A stretch of 64,000 nucleotides of DNA, taken from Sphingopyxis panaciterrulae (GTDB taxonomy: Bacteria; Pseudomonadota; Alphaproteobacteria; Sphingomonadales; Sphingomonadaceae). The stretch spans positions 186,001 through 250,000 of the forward strand of contig NZ_JACIJH010000003.1 of the NCBI RefSeq assembly GCF_014199295.1, read 5' to 3'. Positions 1 through 7,245 of this stretch are shown here, in pieces. Below the pieces are notes generated by a model. The model made no database searches. It saw only the letters and a program-made list of their open reading frames with translations, and had not been told where the DNA came from. Positions within the stretch are counted from its first letter, which is position 1; the number at the start of each line of letters is the position of its first letter. A program made the translations under genes and the position numbers.

Positions 1-737
1 CCTTTTTCGACTGCGGCGGCGGTGACGCCGGAAGTCGTAACGTCGCGCTCTACCTCTTTGTTTTCCCGGTCGAAAATACGCACGCCATCGCGCGTGATGA
101 CGACCCAGTCGCCTTCTTCGAGGTAGGCGATCCGTTGCGTCAGCGGTGCGAGCGCGAGCGCGTCGGAGCCGAGATAGGTCTCGCCCTCACCATAGCCGAC
201 GACGAGCGGCGAGCCGAGCCGGGCGCCGATCAGCAGATCGGGATGCTGGCGAAAGGCGATGGCGAGCGCAAAGGCACCGCGAAGCTGCGGCAACACCGCC
301 TCGACGGCTTCCTGCGGGGATTTTCCGGCCTCCACCTGTTCGGAGATCAGGTGCGCGACCACTTCGGTATCGGTTTCGCTTTCGAAGCGGCGGCCGCGCG
401 CGATCAATGCCTCGCGCAGCGGCCTGAAATTCTCGATGATGCCGTTGTGCACGAGTGCAACCTCGCCCGTGGCGTGCGGATGCGCGTTGCTCGTCGTCGG
501 CGCGCCGTGCGTCGCCCAGCGGGTGTGGGCGATACCTACCGTGCCCGGCGCGGGATGGGCCGCGAGTTCCTTGACCAGATTGGCGAGTTTCCCTTCGGCG
601 CGGCGACGGACCAGCGCGCCGTCCTTGACCGTGCAGACCCCGGCCGAATCATAGCCGCGATATTCCATGCGGCGCAGCCCGTCGACGAGGCGATCCGCCA
701 CCTGATCCTTGCCGATGATTCCGATGATTCCGCACAT
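1..737 (-). CDS. glmS: Glutamine-fructose-6-phosphate aminotransferase, N-terminal part (cut by window edge)
   Basis: GlmS makes glucosamine-6-phosphate from fructose-6-phosphate and glutamine, the first step to UDP-GlcNAc. The reverse strand from the ATG at 737 reads MCGIIGIIGKDQVADRL, with Cys2 the N-terminal nucleophile of the class II glutaminase domain. Downstream are RRMEYRGYDSAG, AHTRWATHG and HNGIIENF, all typical GlmS glutaminase motifs. About 245 codons are present and the frame is still open at position 1; the SIS isomerase domains lie outside the window. glmU lies upstream on the same strand, separated by a toxin-antitoxin pair, a GNAT gene and a small unknown gene. Confidence 0.95.
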   Translation of the reverse strand, partial: MCGIIGIIGKDQVADRLVDGLRRMEYRGYDSAGVCTVKDGALVRRRAEGKLANLVKELAAHPAPGTVGIAHTRWATHGAPTTSNAHPHATGEVALVHNGIIENFRPLREALIARGRRFESETDTEVVAHLISEQVEAGKSPQEAVEAVLPQLRGAFALAIAFRQHPDLLIGARLGSPLVVGYGEGETYLGSDALALAPLTQRIAYLEEGDWVVITRDGVRIFDRENKEVERDVTTSGVTAAAVEK

Positions 738-753
738 GGTTGGCCGGCTTTCC

Positions 754-1134
754 TTACAATGTATAGGGGATGCGGATGCCCGGCATGGAGGCCGGAAAAT
801 CCTTCGTGTTCCGCGTCACCAATACGCGGCCGCGAATCTGGGCGGTGGCGAGGATGATGGCGTCGGGCGATTTCAATCGCGGCCGTTCGCGGCGAAGCGC
901 CGCGGCGCGATGCGCAATCTCGTCGTCGATCTCGTCCAGTCCGAAACGCGACAGGAACGACAGGATATCGCGCGCGGCCGCGTCGTCGCCCTTCGACAGG
1001 GCCTCGATCCAGGCGATCCGGCTGATCCACATGCGCGCACCGCTCTCGGCAATACGCGTCATCTCGCGATAGGCGGGACGATGATCCAGCAACGCGTCGA
1101 TCAGGATATTGGCGTCGAGGCTATAGCCGCTCAT
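754..1134 (-). CDS. PIN-domain toxin, VapC type
   Basis: This 126-residue PIN-domain protein is a probable Mg-dependent ribonuclease toxin. The acidic PIN residues are visible: Asp7 in SLDANILID, Glu44 in AWIEAL, Asp91 in SPDAIILATA and Asp112 in TRNTKDF. The length fits VapC. Its ATG overlaps the stop of the upstream ribbon-helix-helix gene as ATGA (1131-1134), the usual antitoxin-first coupling. It sits 16 bases before glmS on the same strand, so read-through into glmS is possible. The RNA target cannot be read from the sequence. Confidence 0.88.
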   Translation of the reverse strand: MSGYSLDANILIDALLDHRPAYREMTRIAESGARMWISRIAWIEALSKGDDAAARDILSFLSRFGLDEIDDEIAHRAAALRRERPRLKSPDAIILATAQIRGRVLVTRNTKDFPASMPGIRIPYTL

Positions 1135-1493
1135 GCGCGACGCTTGTCGCGCTTGGCCGCCGCCTTTTTGGTCAGCGCCAGATAATGCGCGCGTTCGCGG
1201 TCGTCCTCTTCGGTGAAATATTCGGGAGATTCGGCGCGAACCTCTTCATAATCGTCATCCCACGGGCGCGTCCATTCGGCGCTCCGCTGCCGATCATGGT
1301 CGCGCGGATCGATAGCGACGCCGTGGCGCGCCCATGCGCCGAAACCCGCCTCGATCCAGTCGAGCGGACCTTGCGGGCGATAGGCGGCCACTGCCTCGCG
1401 CAGGACGGCCGCGCGCGACTTGCCCTGCTCGGCGGCGAGCTGGTCGAGCCACTTGATGTCCTCATCGGGCAGGTCGGCTAGGATGCGAGTCAT
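1131..1493 (-). CDS. Ribbon-helix-helix antitoxin, VapB/CopG-like
   Basis: This 120-residue partner of the PIN toxin begins MTRILADLPDEDIKWLDQLA, followed by EQGKSRAAVLREAVAAY, the beta strand plus two helices expected of a ribbon-helix-helix DNA-binding domain (about residues 1-45). The long charged tail (about 50-120, many D/E/R/K) would be the toxin-neutralising segment. It is somewhat longer than classic VapB proteins of about 75-90 residues. The start ATG at 1493 lies inside an array of TGATAT motifs, so autorepression by binding over the start region is likely. The toxin gene follows with a 4-base overlap. Confidence 0.8.
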   Translation of the reverse strand: MTRILADLPDEDIKWLDQLAAEQGKSRAAVLREAVAAYRPQGPLDWIEAGFGAWARHGVAIDPRDHDRQRSAEWTRPWDDDYEEVRAESPEYFTEEDDRERAHYLALTKKAAAKRDKRRA

Positions 1494-1523
1494 GATATAC
1501 TGATATCATATCATGATATCATG
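1493..1523. promoter_or_regulatory. Palindrome array, probable VapBC operator
   Basis: TGATATAC at 1493, TGATATCA at 1501-1508 and CATGATATCATG at 1512-1523 form an AT-rich cluster of repeats and perfect palindromes in otherwise GC-rich DNA. It directly abuts and overlaps the antitoxin start codon (1491-1493). Ribbon-helix-helix antitoxins commonly bind such tandem palindromes to autoregulate; the operator role is inferred. Confidence 0.65.
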
Positions 1524-1838
1524 TCAAGCACGGCCGAAATTGCGGTCGACGAAGATCATCGCGAACTGCACCGGGTCGGCCGGGCGGCCATTCGCCTGTT
1601 CGAACTTCGCCTGGCCGTCGGCCCAGATGCGGCGGATCTGCTCGGGCAGTTCGGGCGGAAAGTTCATTTGCTGCGCCACGATCGCGTCCCAACTTCCTGT
1701 CTTGCCAAGACTTTGGCGAAGCTGCGGTTCCATCGCCACGCAATAGGCGCGGGTCGGTTCGTCGAGTGCGCCGATCGCGTTCAGCACCCAGGCATCGACA
1801 TAGCGCAGGAAGGGCTTGTCGTCATAGCGGTCGCTCAC
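1524..1838 (-). CDS. Small conserved-looking protein of unknown function
   Basis: No family was recognised for this 104-residue, probably cytosolic protein. It has no signal peptide or membrane segment and is rich in aromatic residues and helices. Landmarks are DDKPFLRYVDAWVLNAIG near the N-terminus and FAMIFVDRNFGRA at the C-terminus. The GTG start at 1838 lies one base after the stop of the GNAT gene, with a GGAGAGA ribosome site inside the GNAT 3' end, so the two are translationally coupled. It is the last gene of the glmU-GNAT group and ends one base before the toxin-antitoxin operator. Confidence 0.7.
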   Translation of the reverse strand: MSDRYDDKPFLRYVDAWVLNAIGALDEPTRAYCVAMEPQLRQSLGKTGSWDAIVAQQMNFPPELPEQIRRIWADGQAKFEQANGRPADPVQFAMIFVDRNFGRA

Positions 1839-1839
1839 A

Positions 1840-2382
1840 TCATCTCTCCGTCAGTGCCGGCCATTCGCTGCGCAGCAGGCCGAAAATCAGCGAATCGCGC
1901 ACGCCGATATGCGTTTCCCATTCGCCGCGCAGCCGCCCCTCCCGCTGAAAGCCCAGCCGTTCGAGCAGCGCCACCGATCCGCAATTGTCGGGGTCGGTAT
2001 CGGCATAGACGCGCCGAAGGCCGTGCCGGGCGAAGGCGAAATCGATGACGGCGGCGACCGCTTCGCGCGCGATCCCGCCGCCCCAGTGGCCGCGATTCAG
2101 GATATAGCCGATCTCGGCCACGCCGGGCCGCCGATCGATCAGGGTCACCCAGCCGAGCGCGCGGTCGGCGCTCGCCTCGGTGATCGCCCAGCACAGATGC
2201 CCCTGCTCCGTCGCGGCGTTGAAACGCAGATAGTCGCGCGTCTGCTCGACCGAGGCGTGCGGGCCGCTCGACCACCAGGTCATCAGATCGGCGTCGGACA
2301 GCACCGGAAACAGCGCCTCGGCGTCGTCCAGCCGCAACTGGCGCAGAACCAGCCGCGCGGTGGGGAGCGTCGGGGCGGTCAC
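1840..2382 (-). CDS. GNAT family N-acetyltransferase, RimJ/RimL-like
   Basis: This 180-residue protein transfers an acetyl group from acetyl-CoA to an unknown amine. The N-terminal TARLVLRQLRLDDAEALF is typical of RimJ/RimL-type acetyltransferases. Residues 92-105 (GYILNRGHWGGGIA) carry the acetyl-CoA pyrophosphate loop, and the C-terminal part has NCGSVALLERLGFQREG, the usual N-x-x-S-x-x-L-x-E-x-x-G-F motif. The GTG start overlaps the glmU stop (GTGA at 2379-2382), so it is coupled to glmU. The substrate is unknown; RimJ-like protein acetylation is one option. Confidence 0.88.
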   Translation of the reverse strand: MTAPTLPTARLVLRQLRLDDAEALFPVLSDADLMTWWSSGPHASVEQTRDYLRFNAATEQGHLCWAITEASADRALGWVTLIDRRPGVAEIGYILNRGHWGGGIAREAVAAVIDFAFARHGLRRVYADTDPDNCGSVALLERLGFQREGRLRGEWETHIGVRDSLIFGLLRSEWPALTER

Positions 2383-3734
2383 GTCGCCTGCTTATCCGCC
2401 TTCTTCTTGCGCATTGCATCGTGGAAGCGGTCGGCCCAGCCGGGCTTGACGAGCTGCTCGCCGCGGACGAGGCGCAATTCGCCATCGCCGACGTCGCGGG
2501 TCACCGCGCTGCCGGCGCCGACGATCGCGTCGCGGCCGATCCGCACCGGCGCGACCAGCGCGCTGTTCGATCCGATGAAGGCATTCTCGCCGATTTCGGT
2601 GCGATATTTGAAATATCCGTCATAATTGCAGGTGATCGTGCCCGCGCCGATATTGGCCCCCGCACCGACGCTGACGTCGCCCAGATAGGTCAGGTGGTTG
2701 GCCTTGGCGCCCTTGCCGATCTCGGCCTTCTTGGTCTCGACGAAATTGCCGATCTTCGCCTTCTCGCCCAGGACGGTGCCAGGACGAAGCCGCGCATAGG
2801 GGCCGACCTCGCACCCCGCGCCGATGACGGCGCCCTCGATATGGCAGTGGGCCCGAATCCTGACCCCGTCGGCCACCGAAACGCCGGGGCCGAAAAAGAC
2901 GTTGGGCTCGATCGTCACGTCGCGGCCGAGCCGCGTATCCCAGGCGAACCAGACGGTTTCGGGGGCGATCAGCGTGGCGCCCTCGTCCATCGCGGCCTGC
3001 CGCCGCCGCGCCTGCCATTCGGCCTCCATCGCGGCGAGCTCGGCGCGGCTGTTGACGCCCGCCACCTCGGCGGCATCGGTTTCGATCACGACGACGCGCG
3101 CGCGCTCCGCGATCGCGCCCGTCGCGACATCGGGAAGATAATATTCGCCCTGCGCATTGTCGTTGCCGACCGCTTCGAGCAGGCGCCACATGTCGGCGGC
3201 CGCCGCGACGATGACGCCCGAATTGCACAGATCGACGGCGCGCTCGGCGTCGCTCGCGTCCTTATATTCGACCATCTTGCGGACCGTGCCGTCGGTATCG
3301 GCGATAATGCGGCCATAGGCGGCGGCATCGGCGGGGCGAAAGCCGAGCACCGCGACACGCGCGCCCGATTCGAGCGCGCCGCACAGCCGGCGCACCGTGT
3401 CGGCGGTCAGCATCGGGCAGTCGCCGAAGCAGACAAGGACGATGCCGTCGAATCCGGCGAGCGCCGCCTTCGCCTGCAAGGCCGCATGAGCGGTGCCGAG
3501 TTGCGGTTCCTGCACCGCGACCACCGCGCCGGTGCCGGCCAGCGCCGCCTCGACCTGTTCGCGCTTGTCCCCGACGACGACCACCGTCGCGGCGGGCGAT
3601 AGCGCCGCAAAACCGTCCATCAAGTGCAGCAGCATCGCCCGCCCGGCGATCGGGTGCAGGACCTTGTGCAGGTCGGATTTCATGCGGGTGCCCTTGCCCG
3701 CGGCAAGGATGACGGCGGCGATCGCGTTGCTCAT
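2379..3734 (-). CDS. glmU: Bifunctional UDP-GlcNAc pyrophosphorylase / glucosamine-1-P acetyltransferase
   Basis: GlmU makes the last two conversions to UDP-GlcNAc, the precursor of peptidoglycan and lipid A. The ATG at 3734 gives 451 residues, close to the usual ~456. The N-terminal uridyltransferase domain has VILAAGKGTRMKS and CFGDCPML. The C-terminal half is a left-handed beta-helix acetyltransferase with FVETKKAEIGKGAKANHL, GAGTITCNYDGYFKY and IGSNSALVAPV. It shares a 4-base overlap with the downstream GNAT gene. Fifty-two bases upstream ends the HprK-related operon, so glmU may be read from that transcript as well as from its own promoter. Confidence 0.97.
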   Translation of the reverse strand: MSNAIAAVILAAGKGTRMKSDLHKVLHPIAGRAMLLHLMDGFAALSPAATVVVVGDKREQVEAALAGTGAVVAVQEPQLGTAHAALQAKAALAGFDGIVLVCFGDCPMLTADTVRRLCGALESGARVAVLGFRPADAAAYGRIIADTDGTVRKMVEYKDASDAERAVDLCNSGVIVAAAADMWRLLEAVGNDNAQGEYYLPDVATGAIAERARVVVIETDAAEVAGVNSRAELAAMEAEWQARRRQAAMDEGATLIAPETVWFAWDTRLGRDVTIEPNVFFGPGVSVADGVRIRAHCHIEGAVIGAGCEVGPYARLRPGTVLGEKAKIGNFVETKKAEIGKGAKANHLTYLGDVSVGAGANIGAGTITCNYDGYFKYRTEIGENAFIGSNSALVAPVRIGRDAIVGAGSAVTRDVGDGELRLVRGEQLVKPGWADRFHDAMRKKKADKQAT

Positions 3735-3786
3735 GCGCGCTGCCATGCCAGCAAATTGTTGCGGATTCCAGAGCGGCCCATCGCAA

Positions 3787-4797
3787 TCAGCGACGGCGCC
3801 ACTTGGTCCACAGGTGACGCGCGAGCATCGCGGGCGGCATGCGCAGCCAGTGCGAGCGGATATAGAAGGCCTGCTGAAGCAGGAAATCGCTCGCGCCGCC
3901 CCAATTGTCGCGCGCGAGCAGGCGGCGGCGATACCAGCGGTCGCCGGGATCGTGCCTGTCCCAGCCGGAGGGCAGCGTCGTGCCGTAAAGATCGCGCGCG
4001 AGCCGCGCCGCGCGGCGCACCTCGACCCGCAGCCCGTGCTTCGCCGCGCGCGCGTCGAGCCGGCCCCAGAAGCCCGCGTCCGCCGCGACGAAATCGCCCG
4101 CGAGACAATGGAAATCCCACAGGTTGCGCAAGCCTCCCTGCAGATCGCCGTCGGCGAGCATGTGGGCGGCACAGTGGCACGCCATGTCGATGGGGCAGAG
4201 TACCGCGAAGCCGCTGGTCGTCGGCACCGCGTCGGCGACGAGCGCGAGCGGATCGGGGGTCTTGCGATGGGTGCGCGGCAGAATCGTGTGGTGGACGTCG
4301 ATCATCCGATCCCGCGCCTTGTGGATCAGCGGCGGCAGCTCGTGCATATGGTCGCGGTAATAGGCGTCGTCATAGGGGTCGGGCTTGACCCATTCCCACC
4401 CGCCTTCGAGCAGTTCGTTCTCGGCGCGGCCGATATCGTGCCAGGGAACGAGGATGTCGAGGTCGCCGATCTGCCGCCCCCGCGCGCACGACAGGCCCGC
4501 GGCGGCGTAGGCGGTGCCCTTGAGAAGCACGAACTCGGCGTCCTCGGCAAGCGCGCGGCGCGCCATTTCCGCCTCCCACAGCGCCTGGCGCTGCGCGATC
4601 TCGGCCGCCGCGCGCTGGTCGGCGAACAGCGCGGCGACCGGCGCGGGCAAGGCCGCGCCCTCGAGCCGAACCGAAAGCGTGCCGAGCAGCGCCTCGGCCC
4701 GCGCGACCGAGATCACGCCGTCCCATTCACGCGGGGCGAGGCTGGCGGCGTCGCGGCGCCCGGCGAGCAGGTCGACGAGGGCACGGACCGCGCTCAC
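3787..4797 (-). CDS. Uncharacterised nucleotidyltransferase (NTP_transf_5 type), HPr-rel-A cassette
   Basis: This 336-residue protein resembles the uncharacterised nucleotidyltransferase family PF14907. FVLLKGTAY is followed by GRQIGDLDILVPW with Asp112 and Asp114 as the likely metal-binding pair; VDVHHTILPR and the helical C-terminal half also fit. The GTG at 4797 overlaps the kinase stop as GTGA, like the other junctions of this operon; an in-frame ATG at 4815 would add six residues. Relatives often lie in exopolysaccharide or peptide-modification loci. Substrate and reaction are unknown; AMP or nucleotide transfer is only inferred from the fold. Confidence 0.78.
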   Translation of the reverse strand: MSAVRALVDLLAGRRDAASLAPREWDGVISVARAEALLGTLSVRLEGAALPAPVAALFADQRAAAEIAQRQALWEAEMARRALAEDAEFVLLKGTAYAAAGLSCARGRQIGDLDILVPWHDIGRAENELLEGGWEWVKPDPYDDAYYRDHMHELPPLIHKARDRMIDVHHTILPRTHRKTPDPLALVADAVPTTSGFAVLCPIDMACHCAAHMLADGDLQGGLRNLWDFHCLAGDFVAADAGFWGRLDARAAKHGLRVEVRRAARLARDLYGTTLPSGWDRHDPGDRWYRRRLLARDNWGGASDFLLQQAFYIRSHWLRMPPAMLARHLWTKWRRR

Positions 4798-5663
4798 CGC
4801 CCCGCCTCCGCCCACAGCCGGTCGACGAGCGCCAGACCGGTCGCGCTGTCAGGATAGGAAAGCGCGAAGGCCGGCGTTTCGCGCACCAGCCGCGTCAGCG
4901 CCGCGAAACCCGCCTCGCCGAGCGCGGTGTAATTTGTCGACGCCTCGGTCAGCCGCACGAAGGCTTCGCCCTCGCCCATCGGCTCGACCGCCGCCGCCGC
5001 GCCGCCGAAGCGCGGGAAGAGGATCAGCGCCGGGCGCGCGGGGTCGTGCATCGCGGCGATGGCGTCGGGGCGCGGGATCAGGTGGCGGATATCGCCCTTG
5101 GGCGTTCCGGCGAGCAGTGGGCCAAGCCGCGCCGGGTCGACCCGCGCCGCCATTTCGGCGATCGCCTCATTCTTCAGGCTGACCGCGCGCGGAAAGGCCA
5201 GCGCGTCGCCGCTGTCCGGCGCGATCAGGGTGAACTCGTCGCTCATCAGCCGCCATCCGGTCTCGCCGAGCAGCGCCGCCAGCGTCGATTTTCCCGATCC
5301 CGAAACACCCGACAGGATGACGGCGCGTCCGTCCTTTTCCACCGCGCTCGCGTGGAGGAGCAGGTGGCGCCGCCAGCCGAGCGCGACCTGCAGATTCATC
5401 CCCATCTCGGCCGCGAGCAGGCCCATCGCCAGCGGCAGCGGCAGCGCGTCGGGGACCGTGAAATCGCCGCCGATCTGCACCGAGGGGCGCAGCCAGCGCC
5501 GCCACGGCCGCGCCGCGAACAGCCGCACCGTCGCATCGGCGGGACGCTCCGGATCCTGAGGATAGCTCGCGTAGAGCCGGTTCAGCGCCGCAATCGGCCG
5601 CGCCCAGTCGCTGCCGATCCGAAACTGCACGGGGCCGACCGCGATGCGGGTGTCGTGTCTCAC
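4794..5663 (-). CDS. HprK-related kinase A
   Basis: This 289-residue P-loop protein is related to the HPr kinase/phosphorylase fold. AVILSGVSGSGKSTLAALLG (Walker A at about 119-127) is followed by SDEFTLIAPDSG, as in HprK-like proteins, and LHASAVEKDG precedes the P-loop. It lacks the DRTLxG N-terminal domain of true HprK. The GTG at 5663 overlaps the PqqD-like gene stop (GTGA at 5660-5663) and its own stop overlaps the nucleotidyltransferase start. The family is known from TIGRFAMs as part of the 'HPr-rel-A' cassette with a PqqD-like protein; its substrate is unknown, and I see no HPr gene in the window. Confidence 0.85.
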   Translation of the reverse strand: MRHDTRIAVGPVQFRIGSDWARPIAALNRLYASYPQDPERPADATVRLFAARPWRRWLRPSVQIGGDFTVPDALPLPLAMGLLAAEMGMNLQVALGWRRHLLLHASAVEKDGRAVILSGVSGSGKSTLAALLGETGWRLMSDEFTLIAPDSGDALAFPRAVSLKNEAIAEMAARVDPARLGPLLAGTPKGDIRHLIPRPDAIAAMHDPARPALILFPRFGGAAAAVEPMGEGEAFVRLTEASTNYTALGEAGFAALTRLVRETPAFALSYPDSATGLALVDRLWAEAGR

Positions 5664-5941
5664 GTCGGCGCCACCAGCCCCATGGCCGCCAGCTCGCGCA
5701 GCCGCGCCGCGACCACCGCGCGCGCGTCGCCCTCGACCGACAGGTCGAAACGCTCGGCCAGCCGCACCGCGAGCGCCGCTGCATCGCACGCGTCCTCCGC
5801 CATCGCCGCCAGCATCTCGGGCACCGGCGGAACCACCAGATGCGTCTGCATTGAGCGCCGGTCGAAAATCGCGGTCAGCTCGCCCAGCGGCTCGATCCGC
5901 AGCGCGTCCGCCGGCGCGGCGCGATAGGCGGGATCAATCAT
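5660..5941 (-). CDS. HPr-rel-A system PqqD-like protein
   Basis: This small 93-residue protein has a PqqD-like layout. AIFDRRSMQTHLVVPPVPEM corresponds to the beta segment normally containing the peptide-binding wing, and AVRLAERFDLSVEG with LRELAAMGLV corresponds to the winged-helix-like C-terminal part. PqqD-like proteins present precursor peptides to modifying enzymes in RiPP pathways. Its ATG at 5941 lies 8 bases inside the MarR gene, and its stop overlaps the kinase start. No obvious precursor peptide or radical SAM gene is adjacent, so the client is unknown. Confidence 0.8.
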   Translation of the reverse strand: MIDPAYRAAPADALRIEPLGELTAIFDRRSMQTHLVVPPVPEMLAAMAEDACDAAALAVRLAERFDLSVEGDARAVVAARLRELAAMGLVAPT

Positions 5942-6389
5942 AGTCTTTGGCGGCGTGGATCAGCTTCGCCAGGATCGCCATCAGCGCCTGCCGTTCCTTG
6001 CCGCTGATATGCGATTCGAGCCGTTCCTCGGTCGAGAGCGCGGCGGGGACGATCGCGTCGTAGAGCGACCAGCCGGTCTCGGTCAGTTCCAGATGGTGCG
6101 AGCGCCCGTCGGCTTCGTGCGCCTGCCGCCGGATGAGCTGCCGGTCGGCGAGCGCCTTGGCGGCGCGGTTGACCGTCACCTTGTCCATCCGGGTCTTGGC
6201 GACCAGCTCGCGCTGCGTCTTCGGCGCCCCCTCGCCGAGAACCGCCATCAGCCGCCATTCGGGAATCTTGAGCCCGAAGCGGTTCTGATAATCGGCGGCG
6301 ATGCGCTCCGACAGCGCATTGGACGCGATCGACAGCCGGTAGGGAAGAAATTGATCGAGGTTGAGCGTCTTGGCGACCATAGCCGTCAT
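5934..6389 (-). CDS. MarR family transcriptional regulator
   Basis: This 151-residue winged-helix regulator contains IPEWRLMAVLGEGAPKTQRELVAKTRMDKVTVNRAAKALADRQLI (about 42-86), the MarR HTH, followed by a DGRSHHLELTETG wing. As first gene of a four-gene run with overlapping reading frames (MarR, PqqD-like, HprK-related kinase, nucleotidyltransferase), it probably controls its own operon. The ligand is unknown. ATG at 6389 was kept; an in-frame ATG four codons later is also possible. Confidence 0.9.
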   Translation of the reverse strand: MTAMVAKTLNLDQFLPYRLSIASNALSERIAADYQNRFGLKIPEWRLMAVLGEGAPKTQRELVAKTRMDKVTVNRAAKALADRQLIRRQAHEADGRSHHLELTETGWSLYDAIVPAALSTEERLESHISGKERQALMAILAKLIHAAKDYD

Positions 6390-6453
6390 CCTATCGCAGC
6401 ATGCGCGCGCCGAAAACCCGGAATGAAAAGCCGAACGAAGAAGCCCGCGCGCC

Positions 6454-7086
6454 CTACCCCGCCTTTACGGCGTCGGGGTGCGCTCGCTGGAATGCCTCCA
6501 ATTCCCTGCACGCCGCGTCGATTTCGACCAGCCGCGGGAAATTCTCGACCGGCACGTCGAACCGGCGGGCGTTGTACATCTGCGGCACCAGGCAGCAGTC
6601 GGCGATTCCCGGCGCGTCGCCGCCCAGATAGCGCCCCTCGCCCGCCATCGCCTCGAGCGCGTCGAAGCCTTCGACGATCCAGTGGCGATACCAGCGGTCC
6701 CGGGTCTGCTCGTTGAGGTCCAGATCCTTCTTCAGATATTTGAGCACGCGCAGATTGTTGAGCGGATGGATGTCGCACGCGACGACATGCGCCTGCGCGA
6801 GCGCGACCGCGCGCGGCATCGGATCGTCGGGGATCAGCCGCGGTTCGGGATGCGCGCGGTCGAGCCAGTCGATGATCGCAAGGCTCTGGATGATCGCTTC
6901 GCCGTCGGCGACGAGCATCGGCACGAAACCCTGCGCATTCTGCGCCAGATAGGCGTCGCTCTTCTGCTCGCCCGCGATCAGGCTGACCTCGACGCGCTCG
7001 TAAGCGAGCCCTTTCAGGTTCAGCGCGATCCGGACCCGATAGCTGGCCGAGGAGCGGAAATAATCGTGGAGGACGAGGGTGGTCAT
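6454..7086 (-). CDS. maiA: Maleylacetoacetate isomerase-like glutathione S-transferase
   Basis: This 210-residue zeta-class GST probably isomerises maleylacetoacetate to fumarylacetoacetate in tyrosine/homogentisate breakdown. The ATG at 7086 gives MTTLVLHDYFRSSASYRVRI; the SSASYRVRIALNLKGL motif is the zeta-class glutathione site. FVPMLVADG and IIQSLAIIDWLD follow in the thioredoxin-like domain, and the C-terminal helical domain has CDIHPLNNLRVLKYL. Other tyrosine-degradation genes are not adjacent, so the precise substrate is inferred from family motifs. A palindromic repeat lies upstream. Confidence 0.85.
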   Translation of the reverse strand: MTTLVLHDYFRSSASYRVRIALNLKGLAYERVEVSLIAGEQKSDAYLAQNAQGFVPMLVADGEAIIQSLAIIDWLDRAHPEPRLIPDDPMPRAVALAQAHVVACDIHPLNNLRVLKYLKKDLDLNEQTRDRWYRHWIVEGFDALEAMAGEGRYLGGDAPGIADCCLVPQMYNARRFDVPVENFPRLVEIDAACRELEAFQRAHPDAVKAG

Positions 7087-7121
7087 TTGAGTGGGCCTCT
7101 TGATTCCAGACCGCCCCATCC

Positions 7122-7206
7122 CCGTTCGTGCTGAGCTTGTCGAAGCACTGTTCTTCCTTCGACGTCGCAAAAAAGAACGGCCTTTCGACAAGCTCAGGGC
7201 GAACGG
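7122..7206. repeat. Palindromic intergenic repeat, 'GAGCTTGTCGAAG' family
   Basis: The left arm CCGTTCGTGCTGAGCTTGTC and right arm ending in GACAAGCTCAGGGCGAACGG form a long imperfect hairpin of about 85 bases. Close copies are at 10886-10972 and 23798-23882. It lies between the diheme cytochrome and the GST gene. Confidence 0.85.
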
Positions 7207-7245
7207 TTTTGAGGGCGGCGACATATGCCGATACGCAGTTGCCGC

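Noticed and set aside
3735..4172. A longer GlmU starting upstream
   Set aside because: The upstream frame overlaps the nucleotidyltransferase in another frame and lacks GlmU similarity; MSNAIAAVILAAGKG at 3734 is the normal start.
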